In this document: positions 26,124 through 34,129 of the stretch, piece by piece
How the letters are laid out: every line of letters starts with the position of its first letter
Position numbering within the stretch: the stretch's first letter is position 1
From: Streptomyces meridianus
Lineage (GTDB): Bacteria; Actinomycetota; Actinomycetes; Streptomycetales; Streptomycetaceae
Reading direction: 5' to 3'
DNA length: 64,000 bases
NCBI RefSeq assembly: GCF_023703325.1
Contig: NZ_JAMQGM010000001.1
Coordinates: forward strand, 237,745 to 301,744
The notes under the pieces: model-generated
Told to the model about the DNA's origin: nothing
What the model saw: only the letters and a program-made list of their open reading frames with translations
Databases searched by the model: none
Program-made: the position numbers and the translations under genes

Positions 26124-27499
26124 GCCTGCGACCCGCCTTCCGCGGGCATGCCGCCCGCAGCGCCCTCCGGGGACGCGGCGCCGCCCGGTGCGCCTGCCTG
26201 CCGCGGAACCACCGACTCCGCGGCCGCCCGCTGGTAGCGCAGCACGGCCCGCTCGGCGGCGCGCAGGTCGCAGGGGGCGCTCCACAGCAGCCGGCGGGCG
26301 GTGTCGTAGCGGTCGGCCAGCAGGGGGTCGCCGTCCACACCGTGCCGGGCCACCTTCGCCCGGCAGGCGTCGAGCCTGCCGCGCAGCTCGGCCCGGAGCG
26401 CGAGCGGCGCGGTGACCGCGGTCAACGACTCGCGGGCCCGGTGCAGTTCGTCCTCCGCCCGCTCCTCCAGCCGGTCCAGCAGCGGGGCGAGCCGGTGCCA
26501 CTGGGCGCGCCTGCGGTAGTCGGCCGCCGCTGCGACCTGCTCGCTCAGCGCGACGGGCGGGCCGCTGACGACGGGGACCTCCGAGGCCGCGATCTTCGCC
26601 AGGACCTCGCCCCGCGCCTGCCGTGCCTCGGCGAAGGTGCGCTCGGCCCGGTAGAGGAGGTCGCGCAGCTGGGACAGCCGCTGCTCGGCGTCCTGGCGCA
26701 CGTCCAGAACCGCCTCGATCTCGCGGCGGACGTCCTCCAGGGCCAGGGCCGCCCGGTCGTAGCGGACCGTGTCGGGGCGTCCGCCCCCGGGGGCCGAACT
26801 CCCGCTCGCCGGAACCCAGAACGCGAGCGGGTCGGACACGACCTCGTCCCGGAGAGCGGTGAGTTCCCGGGCGATGCGCGCGAGGTCGTCGCCCGCCGGA
26901 TGCTCGCCGGGCCGGACCCCGACGGAGTGTGCGAGAGCGTGGGTGCGGCGCAGTTCCGCGGCGAGCAGGTCGATCCGCGCGGGCAGCGCGGACCAGACGG
27001 TCTCGGCCGCCGCGACGACGTCCAGGGCGCGCGCGTACCAGGAGTTGATCCGTTCGACGACCTCGCGCAGCGTCAACTGCTCGGTGGCGGGCCCGGACGC
27101 GGGCCCACCGGCGGTGTCCCCGTCCGGAGCGGCGGTGCCGTCGGCCTCGTCGTCCGGGACGGTCACGGTCACGCACGGGCCGTGCAACAACTCCCGCAGC
27201 TCGGCGGACTCCCCGGCCGTCGGCCAGCGCCGTCGTCCGCGCACCTCCCGGACCCGGGCCACGGCCTCGGTGTAGGCGTCGAAGTGAGCCCACAGCCGGA
27301 CGACCGTCCGCTCCGTCCCCTGCCATCGGTGCGCCGTGGCGCCGCTCAGCCGGGCGCCCTCGAGCAGCCTCCGCCCCGCGTGGTCCTGGAGGGCGAGCAA
27401 CGAGGTCTCCACGGCCTCGTGCTCGGCGCCCAGGCGGGCCACCGCCCGGTCCGTCTCCTCCCGCTCCGGCGCCGGACCGGTGGGTTCGGAGGCCTCCAT
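26120..27499 (-). CDS. Coiled-coil hypothetical protein of the pknG cluster
   Basis: 459 residues, no recognised enzymatic domain. It is helical throughout with long heptad-like stretches (AALALEDVRREIEAVLDVRQDAEQ, then RLSQLRDLLYRAERTFAEAR) and charged low-complexity links (near 120-145). There is no signal peptide or membrane helix. Its stop overlaps the pknG start by four bases and its start is three bases after glnH, so it is an integral member of the operon. A scaffold or adaptor between the membrane sensor pair and the kinase is an inference from position only. The C-terminal tail (about 435-459) is Gly/Pro-rich. Confidence 0.88.
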   Translation of the reverse strand: MEASEPTGPAPEREETDRAVARLGAEHEAVETSLLALQDHAGRRLLEGARLSGATAHRWQGTERTVVRLWAHFDAYTEAVARVREVRGRRRWPTAGESAELRELLHGPCVTVTVPDDEADGTAAPDGDTAGGPASGPATEQLTLREVVERINSWYARALDVVAAAETVWSALPARIDLLAAELRRTHALAHSVGVRPGEHPAGDDLARIARELTALRDEVVSDPLAFWVPASGSSAPGGGRPDTVRYDRAALALEDVRREIEAVLDVRQDAEQRLSQLRDLLYRAERTFAEARQARGEVLAKIAASEVPVVSGPPVALSEQVAAAADYRRRAQWHRLAPLLDRLEERAEDELHRARESLTAVTAPLALRAELRGRLDACRAKVARHGVDGDPLLADRYDTARRLLWSAPCDLRAAERAVLRYQRAAAESVVPRQAGAPGGAASPEGAAGGMPAEGGSQA

Positions 27500-27502
27500 T
27501 GA

Positions 27503-28549
27503 TCACCTCTCTGCAGTGCCCGTGTGCGGCGTGGTCCTCGGTCGGTCGCGGTACTTCGCCTTCGGCGGCCCCGTGACGCCCCTGAGGTCGTCCTTCAGCC
27601 ACCGGTCGTAGGCCTTCGACCAAGGACTGTCCGCGCCGCCCTTGCGATATGCCTTGAGCACCTTGTTGACCCGGCGCACCAGGTCCTCGTCGCCGGGCCG
27701 CATCGCCAGGCCGTACGGTTCCCGGGTGAACGGCTCGCCGACGAGCTCCACGGTCGGGTCCTGCGCCGCCTGCCCCGCGGCCAGCGCGTTGTCCGTGATC
27801 ACGGCGTCCACCCGGCCGAGTTGGAGCAGCACCAGGCAGTCGAGCTGGTCGGCGACGAGCCGGACGTCCGCGTCGTGGGTCTCCTCGGCCAGTTCCGTCG
27901 CGCCGGTCGAGCCCCTGGCCGTGCACACGGTCCGGCCGCGCAGGGTGTCGTCGAAGCCCTTGACCGGGGAGCCTTTCGGCGCGAGAACCTGCTGGCCGGC
28001 CACGAAGTAGACGGTGGAGAAGGCGACGTGGCCGATCCGGTCGCAATTGATCGTCATGGTGCGTGCGATGAGGTCGACCTTGCCCCCGAGCAGTGCGGGG
28101 ATGCGCTGGTTGGTGCGGACGGGACGGTAGAGGACCTTGTCCGGGTCGCCGAGGACCTCCTTCGCGACGGCCCGCACCAGGTCGATGTCGAAGCCGGCGA
28201 ACTCGCCGGTGGCCGGGTCCCGGTAGCCCCACCGGTAGCTGTTCTGGTCGACCCCGGCGATCAGCATGCCGCGCTTCCTGATCCGCTTCACGGCAGGGCC
28301 GCTCTTCCCGGACGGTCGCAGACTGGCCTCCGGGGCGTCGCAGGTGGCCTGCCGCCCACGGGCCTGCGCGGGCGCTGCTGCCGACGCCGCCACGGGCGAT
28401 CCGGCGGTACCGGCCGCGGCGCGCACGGAGCCCGCGCCGGGCTTGCTCGCCGCCGCGGGCGGGCCCGGAGACGTGCAGCAGACCACCAGCGCCGCCGACA
28501 CCGCGGCACCGCGCAGGCCGCGGAGCGCCCGGGAACGCGCCGTCTGCAT
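27503..28549 (-). CDS. glnH: GlnH-like periplasmic-type solute-binding lipoprotein
   Basis: 348 residues from the ATG at 28549, preceded by AGAGGGGG at good spacing; a GTG at 28567 overlapping the upstream stop is the alternative. The signal peptide ends in a lipobox-like LVVC followed by a second Cys. The type 3 solute-binding fold is clear: KRGMLIAGVDQNSYRWGY, FAGFDIDLVRAVAKEVLG, LLGGKVDLIARTMTINCDRI and RVDAVITDNALAAGQA. In mycobacteria GlnH binds Glu/Asp and signals through GlnX to PknG rather than through an ABC transporter. No permease or ABC ATPase is encoded here, which supports a sensory role. Confidence 0.9.
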   Translation of the reverse strand: MQTARSRALRGLRGAAVSAALVVCCTSPGPPAAASKPGAGSVRAAAGTAGSPVAASAAAPAQARGRQATCDAPEASLRPSGKSGPAVKRIRKRGMLIAGVDQNSYRWGYRDPATGEFAGFDIDLVRAVAKEVLGDPDKVLYRPVRTNQRIPALLGGKVDLIARTMTINCDRIGHVAFSTVYFVAGQQVLAPKGSPVKGFDDTLRGRTVCTARGSTGATELAEETHDADVRLVADQLDCLVLLQLGRVDAVITDNALAAGQAAQDPTVELVGEPFTREPYGLAMRPGDEDLVRRVNKVLKAYRKGGADSPWSKAYDRWLKDDLRGVTGPPKAKYRDRPRTTPHTGTAER

Positions 28550-28563
28550 GGCCGGGCCCCCTC

Positions 28564-30057
28564 TCACCGGTACTCCGCCAGTCTGCGGCCGATGCCCAGC
28601 AGTGCACAGACCGTGGCGATCGACGTCAACAGAGCTGCTCCCAAAGGGAGTTCACCGAGCATGTCACGGGCGGAGCCGGCCGCCTCCCGTAGTTCCAGCC
28701 GCTCGTGCCCCAGGGCCGCCGACAGGGCCGTGTCGACCCGGTCGGAGGACTCGCGGGTCGTGGGTCCGTCGCCGATGACCTGGGCGAGCGCGCCCGCGTG
28801 GTCCCCGGCCTCGTCCTTCGTCCGGGCCGCCGCGTGGCGCTCCCGCCACTCGGCGGCGTCGGCGACGGCCGCGCGGACGTGCCGCCGGCCCTCGGCGTCG
28901 TCGGCGGACTGCCCGGCGCGCGCCAGGATCGAGCCGTCCCCCGCACCGGAGCCGCGGACGTCGCCGGTGAGGCGTGTCATCCGCTCGCGGTAGGAGGCCT
29001 CGTAGAAGTCCTCGCCGTCCCGGGTGGGCACCGATCCGCCGGCGACGTACGTCAGGCTCTCGTCGCCGCCCGCCTGCAGGGCCTGGATGCGGGCTTCGTC
29101 GATCAGCCGGACCGACCGCGAGGCGGGGCCGCCGTCGTCGGAGAGCCGGGAGCGGGCGCTCTCGTGACCCGCTGCCAGCCAGGCGAGCGCGGCCACGGAC
29201 GCCAGTGTGGCGGAGAGCAGCCCGAGGTTGAGGATCCGTTTCGTCCGCCGCCGGTCGCGGCTCTGGACCGCGAGCAGCGCGACGAGGACGACGGCGCCCG
29301 CGCCGAGCGCCGGCCACGGCCGTGCCTCGGCACGCGAGCGCTCGGCTTCCAGCCGGGTGGCCCGGAGGGCGTACAACTCCTCTGCCGCCCGCAGCAGTTC
29401 GCTGCGCATCCGGTCATGGGCGTAACGCAGGTACGCGCCGCCGAGTGGCAGGCCCTGACGGTGGTTGGCGCGCGCCTGTTCCACCAGGCCGGTGTAGCGC
29501 GGGAGTTGCTCGTTGAGCTCGGCGACGGCGCGGCTCGCGGAGTCCGGAGCGCCGCCGTCGGCCGCGGCTTCGACCAGGAGCGCGGAGGCGGTGTCGATGT
29601 CCCGCAGGTAGCGCTCCCGGACGCTTCGCGGCCACGCGCCGCCCGCCAGGAAGCCGGCGGCGGCCGTGGTGTCGGCGTCGGCGAGGGCCCGGTGGATTCC
29701 TGCGGCGTTCGCGCACAGCCGCTCGCTGCGGCCGGCCACCTGGGCGGCCGCGGCCTCGCGGTCGGACACCTGCCAGGCGGTGATCGTGCCGAATCCCAGG
29801 ATCAGCACGGCGAGGAGCGTGCCGAGGGCGCGCAGGCGGCCCGGTTCGGTGGTCGCCCGGCGGAGCCTGCCGGCGCCCTTCGCTCCGGCCGCGCCCGGGC
29901 CCGCCGCGGGGTCCGTGCCCGAGCCGCCGCCCTGGCGCGGGAGTCCGGTGGCGTGCGGGCCGCTGCCCGGCAGGGGCAGCGTTGCCCGTCCCGGACCGGA
30001 AGCGCTGTTTCCGGTGAGGCCGTGGATGCCCCGACCGCCGCTCGGCGGCTGTGCCAC
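28564..30057 (-). CDS. glnX: GlnX-like membrane sensor protein
   Basis: 497 residues. A Gly/Pro-rich cytoplasmic N-terminus (1-75) leads to a membrane helix (TLLAVLILGFGTITAWQV, about 80-97). A large helical extracytoplasmic domain follows (about 98-245), then two helices near 250-263 and 278-298. A second helical domain (about 300-460) precedes a final helix (LLTSIATVCALLGI, about 475-489). This four-helix, two-loop plan matches GlnX of the mycobacterial PknG pathway. It is first in the leftward run glnX-glnH-coiled coil-pknG-PP2C, and its stop overlaps the alternative glnH start. The presumed role is to couple amino-acid-loaded GlnH to the cytoplasmic kinase. Confidence 0.82.
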   Translation of the reverse strand: MAQPPSGGRGIHGLTGNSASGPGRATLPLPGSGPHATGLPRQGGGSGTDPAAGPGAAGAKGAGRLRRATTEPGRLRALGTLLAVLILGFGTITAWQVSDREAAAAQVAGRSERLCANAAGIHRALADADTTAAAGFLAGGAWPRSVRERYLRDIDTASALLVEAAADGGAPDSASRAVAELNEQLPRYTGLVEQARANHRQGLPLGGAYLRYAHDRMRSELLRAAEELYALRATRLEAERSRAEARPWPALGAGAVVLVALLAVQSRDRRRTKRILNLGLLSATLASVAALAWLAAGHESARSRLSDDGGPASRSVRLIDEARIQALQAGGDESLTYVAGGSVPTRDGEDFYEASYRERMTRLTGDVRGSGAGDGSILARAGQSADDAEGRRHVRAAVADAAEWRERHAAARTKDEAGDHAGALAQVIGDGPTTRESSDRVDTALSAALGHERLELREAAGSARDMLGELPLGAALLTSIATVCALLGIGRRLAEYR

Positions 30058-30377
30058 GGGACCTCCCCCTCGTTCGCCGGTGCTGTCCCCGCCGGTCCGG
30101 TCGGCGCAGCACGGGTACCCCGGCCAGCAGTATGGCCGCAGGGAGGCCGTCGCACAGCCGCATTGCCCGGAAGTTGTTCGAATCCGGGACGAACGGTTGT
30201 CCTGGCGGCCTGCGGGGGAGTGCTCTGACCTTGCCGCATGTCACCGGAGCGTTCGGTTCCGCAGCCTCGCCGACCCGCCCTCTCAGCCGAACGAGTGCCG
30301 TTGCCCCCTTTCCTGGCTCTCCGTCCGCCGATAGGAAGGGCGACGGGAAGGGACCCGGACCGATGTCAGGAGCGAGC
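30058..30377. other. Divergent promoter region between glnX and the GNAT gene
   Basis: These 320 bases separate the leftward glnX operon and the rightward GNAT gene and must contain both promoters. No convincing -35/-10 pair, operator palindrome or small gene is visible to me. In-frame upward extensions of the GNAT frame have poor codon use. Confidence 0.5.
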
Positions 30378-30939
30378 ATGGGCGAGCGGACGGACGGCAC
30401 CGGGGTGCGCCTCGAGGGATGGGCCGACGGCGACCTCGGCCTGCTGCGCGGCCTCAACTCCCCGGAGATGACGGAACATCTCGGCGGCCCGGAGCCGGAG
30501 GAGCGTCTCCTCGACCGTCACCGGCGCTACCTCCGGGTGGGCCCTCCGGGCACCGGACGCATGTTCCGCATCGTGTTGCTGCCGGATCTCGAGGCGGTGG
30601 GCAGCATCGGCTTCTGGGAGCGGTCCTGGCGGGACGAGACCGTGTACGAGACCGGCTGGGGCGTCCTGCCGGCCTTTCAGAAGCGCGGGATCGCGGTCGC
30701 GGCGGGGCGCGAACTGATCGCCGCGGCACGGACGGAGGGCACCCACCGCCACCTGCACGCCTTCCCGTCCGTCGGGCACCACGCGTCCAACGCCGTCTGC
30801 CGCCGGCTGGGCTTCTCGCTCCTGGGCGCGTGCGACTTTCGAGTACCCGAAGGGGAACCCGCTCCGCTGCAACGACTGGCGGCTGGAGCTCAATCCGCGC
30901 GGTCGAACCACTGCACGAACTGGCCGTGCGGACCGGTGA
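30378..30939 (+). pseudogene. GNAT family N-acetyltransferase with a C-terminal frameshift
   Basis: From the ATG at 30378 (AGGAG six bases upstream) a GNAT domain reads well: GRMFRIVLLPDLEAVGSIGFW, ETGWGVLPAFQKRGIAVAAG (the acetyl-CoA loop) and NAVCRRLGFSLLGACDF. After Asp-Phe (about 30834-30840) the family normally continues EYPKGNPLRCNDWRLEL. That sequence is present but one frame over, because TTTC stands where three bases are expected. Joining the frames ends at TGA 30939. Without the shift the frame runs nonsensically to 31376 across the antisense DUF2332 gene. Either one extra T in a short T-run (error or real) or a recent mutation. The core fold is intact, so a protein with an altered tail could still act. 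Confidence 0.7.
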
Positions 30940-31861
30940 AGGCGACCGGCTGTCCGTCCAGGGCGAGGGCGAACACCGTCCGGTCCTCCGGCACCGGGCG
31001 TCCCAGACGCTCGGCCACCGAGGGCAGGACGCCGACGGCCTCGTTCGAGATCCAGCGGCACGGCAGCTCACGCATCGTCGCGGCGAACGCCTCGCGCTCC
31101 TCCGGCGGCAGATACGCCAGTACCGCGCTGTGGAAGACGACGGGCGTCGCCCCGGACGGCGCCGCGGCCACCAGCTCGCGGATCGTCCGGTTGAGATCGC
31201 CGCGCACCAGGTGCGGCGGCTCGGCCCGCGCCACGTCGACGGCGCCGCGCAGCCGCTGGAGGCGATCCTCCTGCTCCGGCCAGACGAGCGACTCCAGCCA
31301 CCGCACGTCCTCGTCGTCGCGGACGTCCAGCGGGTTGATGTCGATGCCCGCCCGCCAGGCGATCTCCGGCAGCTGATCCGGCAGCGGGACGGGCCCGGTC
31401 GCCTCACAGGCCAGCACCACGGGGCTGCCGGCGGGCCCCAGCGCGTGCCCGGTGTCGTACCGGTAGCGGTAGCGGTCCGGGTACAGGCACAACCCGGCCG
31501 AGGCGCCGACCTCGATCAGGGCCAGTGGCTGCGGCAGGGACGCGAGCAGCGGAAGCAGCGTGGCGCAGCGCCCCGGCTCGTTGGTCTGGGTACGGCGGCG
31601 CATCATGACGGCCCGCACGTCGTCCCAGTGCGCGGCCGTCCAGGCGCGGAAGGCCGCGAAGCCGTCGAGCGGTCCGCCGAGGAAGCGCACCGCGCCCAGC
31701 AGCAGGTTCGGCTGACGCCGCTCGGGCGGCAGGGAGCCGATCAGGGCGAGCAGGGCCGGGTCACCGGCGACCTCCCGGGCCAGCTCCTCGTAGGCGGGGG
31801 AGTGCCCCCGGGCCTCCCGCGATGCGAACAAGCGGTACCGCTCTGCCGTGTCGGCGCTCAA
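30890..31861 (-). CDS. DUF2332 family protein
   Basis: 323 residues from a TTG at 31861, which has GGGGAGGGG five bases upstream; an ATG at 31891 lacks a ribosome site. Family landmarks are the opening ADTAERYRLFASREARG, LPPERRQPNLLLGAVRFLGG, RRTQTNEPGRCATLLPLL and the glycine motif LIEVGASAGLCLYPDRY, which suggests a SAM-methyltransferase-like Rossmann fold. TPVVFHSAVLAYLPPEER and the C-terminal HGQFVQWFDRAD complete it. The biochemical role is unknown. Its 3' end overlaps the restored end of the convergent GNAT gene by about 50 bases. Confidence 0.9.
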   Translation of the reverse strand: MSADTAERYRLFASREARGHSPAYEELAREVAGDPALLALIGSLPPERRQPNLLLGAVRFLGGPLDGFAAFRAWTAAHWDDVRAVMMRRRTQTNEPGRCATLLPLLASLPQPLALIEVGASAGLCLYPDRYRYRYDTGHALGPAGSPVVLACEATGPVPLPDQLPEIAWRAGIDINPLDVRDDEDVRWLESLVWPEQEDRLQRLRGAVDVARAEPPHLVRGDLNRTIRELVAAAPSGATPVVFHSAVLAYLPPEEREAFAATMRELPCRWISNEAVGVLPSVAERLGRPVPEDRTVFALALDGQPVAFTGPHGQFVQWFDRAD

Positions 31862-32177
31862 GACGTCCCCTCCCCATTTCCGGGTGATCATGGGCCCGGG
31901 CCTCGGGTGACGTCAAACGCCGTCCGCTCCGGCCGTCCGGTCGGCGAAGTGCTCCAGCCGGTCTTCGGCCGGATCGGCCAGGACCGGCTCGGTCAGCGGG
32001 AGTGTGTCGCGCAACCGGGCGAAACCGTCGACGAGTTCAGAGTGTACGTGGAGCCGCCGCCCACGCCGCGAGCCGCATGCCCGTTTCTCCGCCTGCCGTC
32101 TCCCGGAGCCGCTCCTGGGGCGGTTCCGGGCAAAACGGGCGACGGCCGGCCGGGGAAGAAGTCCGGCGGCCGAAGGA

Positions 32178-33227
32178 TCACTTCGCGGTGGACGGCGGGA
32201 TCGGCGAGGCGGCGACCGACTGCGGCGACACCGGATTGGCCAGCGACGACGGTGCGGCGACGCCGGCCGCCGGGTCCGCGGCCTCCTCCGCGGCAGCCCC
32301 GGCGGCGCCCCCGACGATCCGGATCCCGGCCTCGTCGAACGTCTGCTTGATGCGCCAGCGCAGCTCCCGCGCCACGTCCAGCGATCTGCCGGGCATGGTC
32401 TTGGCCTGAGCCCGGACGATCACCGAGTCCAGCGTCACCGAGTCCAGCCCCAGCACCTCGACGGGGCCCCACAGCCGCTCGCTCCACGGCTCGTCCTTGG
32501 TCATTCCCTCGCCGGCCTCGAGGATGGCGGCCCTGGACCGTTCGAGGTCCTCGTCGTAGCGGACCTGGACGTCGACCGTGGCCGTCGCCCAGCCCTGGCT
32601 CTTGTTGCCGATCCGCTTGACCTCGCCGTTGCGGACGTACCAGATCTCGCCCTCGTCGCCCCGCAGCTTGGTGACCCGCAGGCCTACCTCGATGACCTCA
32701 CCGGAGGCCACGCCCGCGTCGATGGTGTCGCCGACGCCGTACTGGTCCTCGAGGATCATGAAGACGCCGGACAGGAAGTCCGTGACCAGGTTCCGTGCCC
32801 CGAAACCGAGCGCCACGCCCGCGACACCGGCCGAGGCCAGCAGCGGCGCCAGCGAGATGCCGAGGACGGACAGCACCGACAGTGCAGCCGTGCCGAGGAT
32901 GGCGAACGACGTGATGCTGCGCAGCACCGAGCCGATGGCCTCGGAGCGCTGCCGGCGTCGCTCGGCGTTGGCGAGCAGGCCGCCGAGCGCGGTCCCGTTC
33001 ACCGCCTGGGCCGTGCGGTTCATCCGGGAGATGAAGCGGGTGATCGCCCGGCGGACCACGGTCCGCAGCACCAGGGCGATCACGACGATCAACAGGATGC
33101 GCAGCCCGGCGCTCAGCCAGGTCTCCCAGTTCTCCTGCAGCCAACCGGCGGCCTGGGAAGCGTCATTCTGCGCCTCGAGCAGCGAGGACGGTGTGTCTGC
33201 CGAGCCGTCCGCGGGGATCCAGGACAC
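32178..33227 (-). CDS. MscS-family mechanosensitive ion channel
   Basis: 349 residues from a GTG at 33227 (GGAAGG upstream); earlier starts add untypical residues. A first membrane helix (LRILLIVVIALVLRTVV, about 42-58) is followed by a second around 105-123. The pore-lining TM3 has the Gly/Ala pattern APLLASAGVAGVALGFGARNLV, and the MscS beta domain follows (GDTIDAGVASGEVIEVGLRVTKLR...IWYVRNGEVKRIGNKS). The C-terminal 40 residues are Ala/Pro-rich. Channels of this class open under membrane tension to release solutes on hypo-osmotic shock. The gap 31862-32177 upstream of DUF2332 holds a short unassigned leftward frame ending at 31913 and no clear gene. Confidence 0.93.
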   Translation of the reverse strand: MSWIPADGSADTPSSLLEAQNDASQAAGWLQENWETWLSAGLRILLIVVIALVLRTVVRRAITRFISRMNRTAQAVNGTALGGLLANAERRRQRSEAIGSVLRSITSFAILGTAALSVLSVLGISLAPLLASAGVAGVALGFGARNLVTDFLSGVFMILEDQYGVGDTIDAGVASGEVIEVGLRVTKLRGDEGEIWYVRNGEVKRIGNKSQGWATATVDVQVRYDEDLERSRAAILEAGEGMTKDEPWSERLWGPVEVLGLDSVTLDSVIVRAQAKTMPGRSLDVARELRWRIKQTFDEAGIRIVGGAAGAAAEEAADPAAGVAAPSSLANPVSPQSVAASPIPPSTAK

Positions 33228-33502
33228 AGCGGGGAACCTTCCGTGTGGGACTGGGACCGCCGGGGTGCGGTCCCGCTCACCGGCACATGTGCGCCGACCA
33301 ACCACACTAACGGGGCAATCGGTCCCCTCCCGGCGCTCGGTTCGAGAGACAACGCACAGGTGCCGGGGGAAGAACGGAGTGTGGTCGAAAACACTGCTGA
33401 TGCGTTACCCGTACGTGGTGGCGCTCCGACCAGGCATGAGGGGAGACTGAGAGCAGATCGTCCCGGCGCGAGCCACGCGTCGCCGGCGTACAAGGAGGCA
33501 CC

Positions 33503-34039
33503 GTGCCGCACGTCCTGGTCCTCAACGCGTCGTACGAGCCACTCGGCGTCGTACCGCTCCGACGCGCACTCATCCTGGTCCTCAACGACAAGGCGGTCAG
33601 CCTCGAGGACTCCGGCGCTCTCATGCACAGCGCGACCTGTGTCGTCCCCGCCCCCAGCGTCGTACGACTCAAGCGCTTCGTGCGCGTTCCCTACCGTGGA
33701 CCCGTCCCCCTGACCCGACGAGCCCTGTTCGCCCGCGACGGCGGCCGGTGCGCCTACTGCGGCGGCATCGCGAACAGCGTCGACCACGTCATTCCCCGCA
33801 GCCGCGGGGGCCAGCACGCCTGGGAGAACGTGGTGGCGGCCTGCCGCCGCTGCAATCACGCCAAGGCCGACCGCCATGTCTCCGAGCTGGGCTGGCGGCT
33901 GCGCCACCAGCCCGCCCCGCCGTCCGGCCTGGCCTGGCGGATCATCGGGACCGGGCATAGGGACCCGCGCTGGCTGCCCTACCTGCAGCCGTACGGCGCG
34001 GACGACGCGATGGCCCGGATCGACGGCATCTCCGCCTGA
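33503..34039 (+). CDS. HNH endonuclease domain protein
   Basis: 178 residues from a GTG at 33503, behind a very strong AAGGAGG. The N-terminal domain opens VLVLNASYEPLGVVPLRRAL, typical of the actinobacterial HNH group. The HNH motif is complete: CAYCGG (about 86-91), VDHVIPRSRGG (His at 98), and WENVVAACRRCNHAKADR with the second CxxC pair binding the structural zinc. It is conserved in Streptomyces as a stand-alone gene; its target (DNA repair, recombination or RNA) is not known. No modification methylase is adjacent, so a classical restriction system is unlikely. Confidence 0.93.
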   Translation: MPHVLVLNASYEPLGVVPLRRALILVLNDKAVSLEDSGALMHSATCVVPAPSVVRLKRFVRVPYRGPVPLTRRALFARDGGRCAYCGGIANSVDHVIPRSRGGQHAWENVVAACRRCNHAKADRHVSELGWRLRHQPAPPSGLAWRIIGTGHRDPRWLPYLQPYGADDAMARIDGISA

Positions 34040-34129
34040 GACCGGGCACTTCTGTACCCGGGGCGGCCGATTCCGGCGGCCCCGGGCGCCTCGCGGCCCC
34101 GGCCGCCCGCTCGTGGCCGTGCTGTGCCG

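Noticed and set aside
22299..26237. A plus-strand frame of 1312 codons opposite PP2C and pknG
   Set aside because: Composition (Arg/Gly/Val repeats) is that of an antisense shadow; the opposite strand has complete kinase and phosphatase motifs.
26124..28607. Upstream extension of the pknG frame to 1647 codons
   Set aside because: The added part is Arg/Gly-rich shadow of the coiled-coil and glnH genes; the pknG start at 26123 overlaps the preceding stop as expected in an operon.
31913..32060. Short leftward frame ending LVDGFARLRDTLP...DRTAGADGV
   Set aside because: Only about 40 codons look protein-like, there is no start codon with a ribosome site, and I do not recognise the sequence. It could be a gene remnant but support is too weak.
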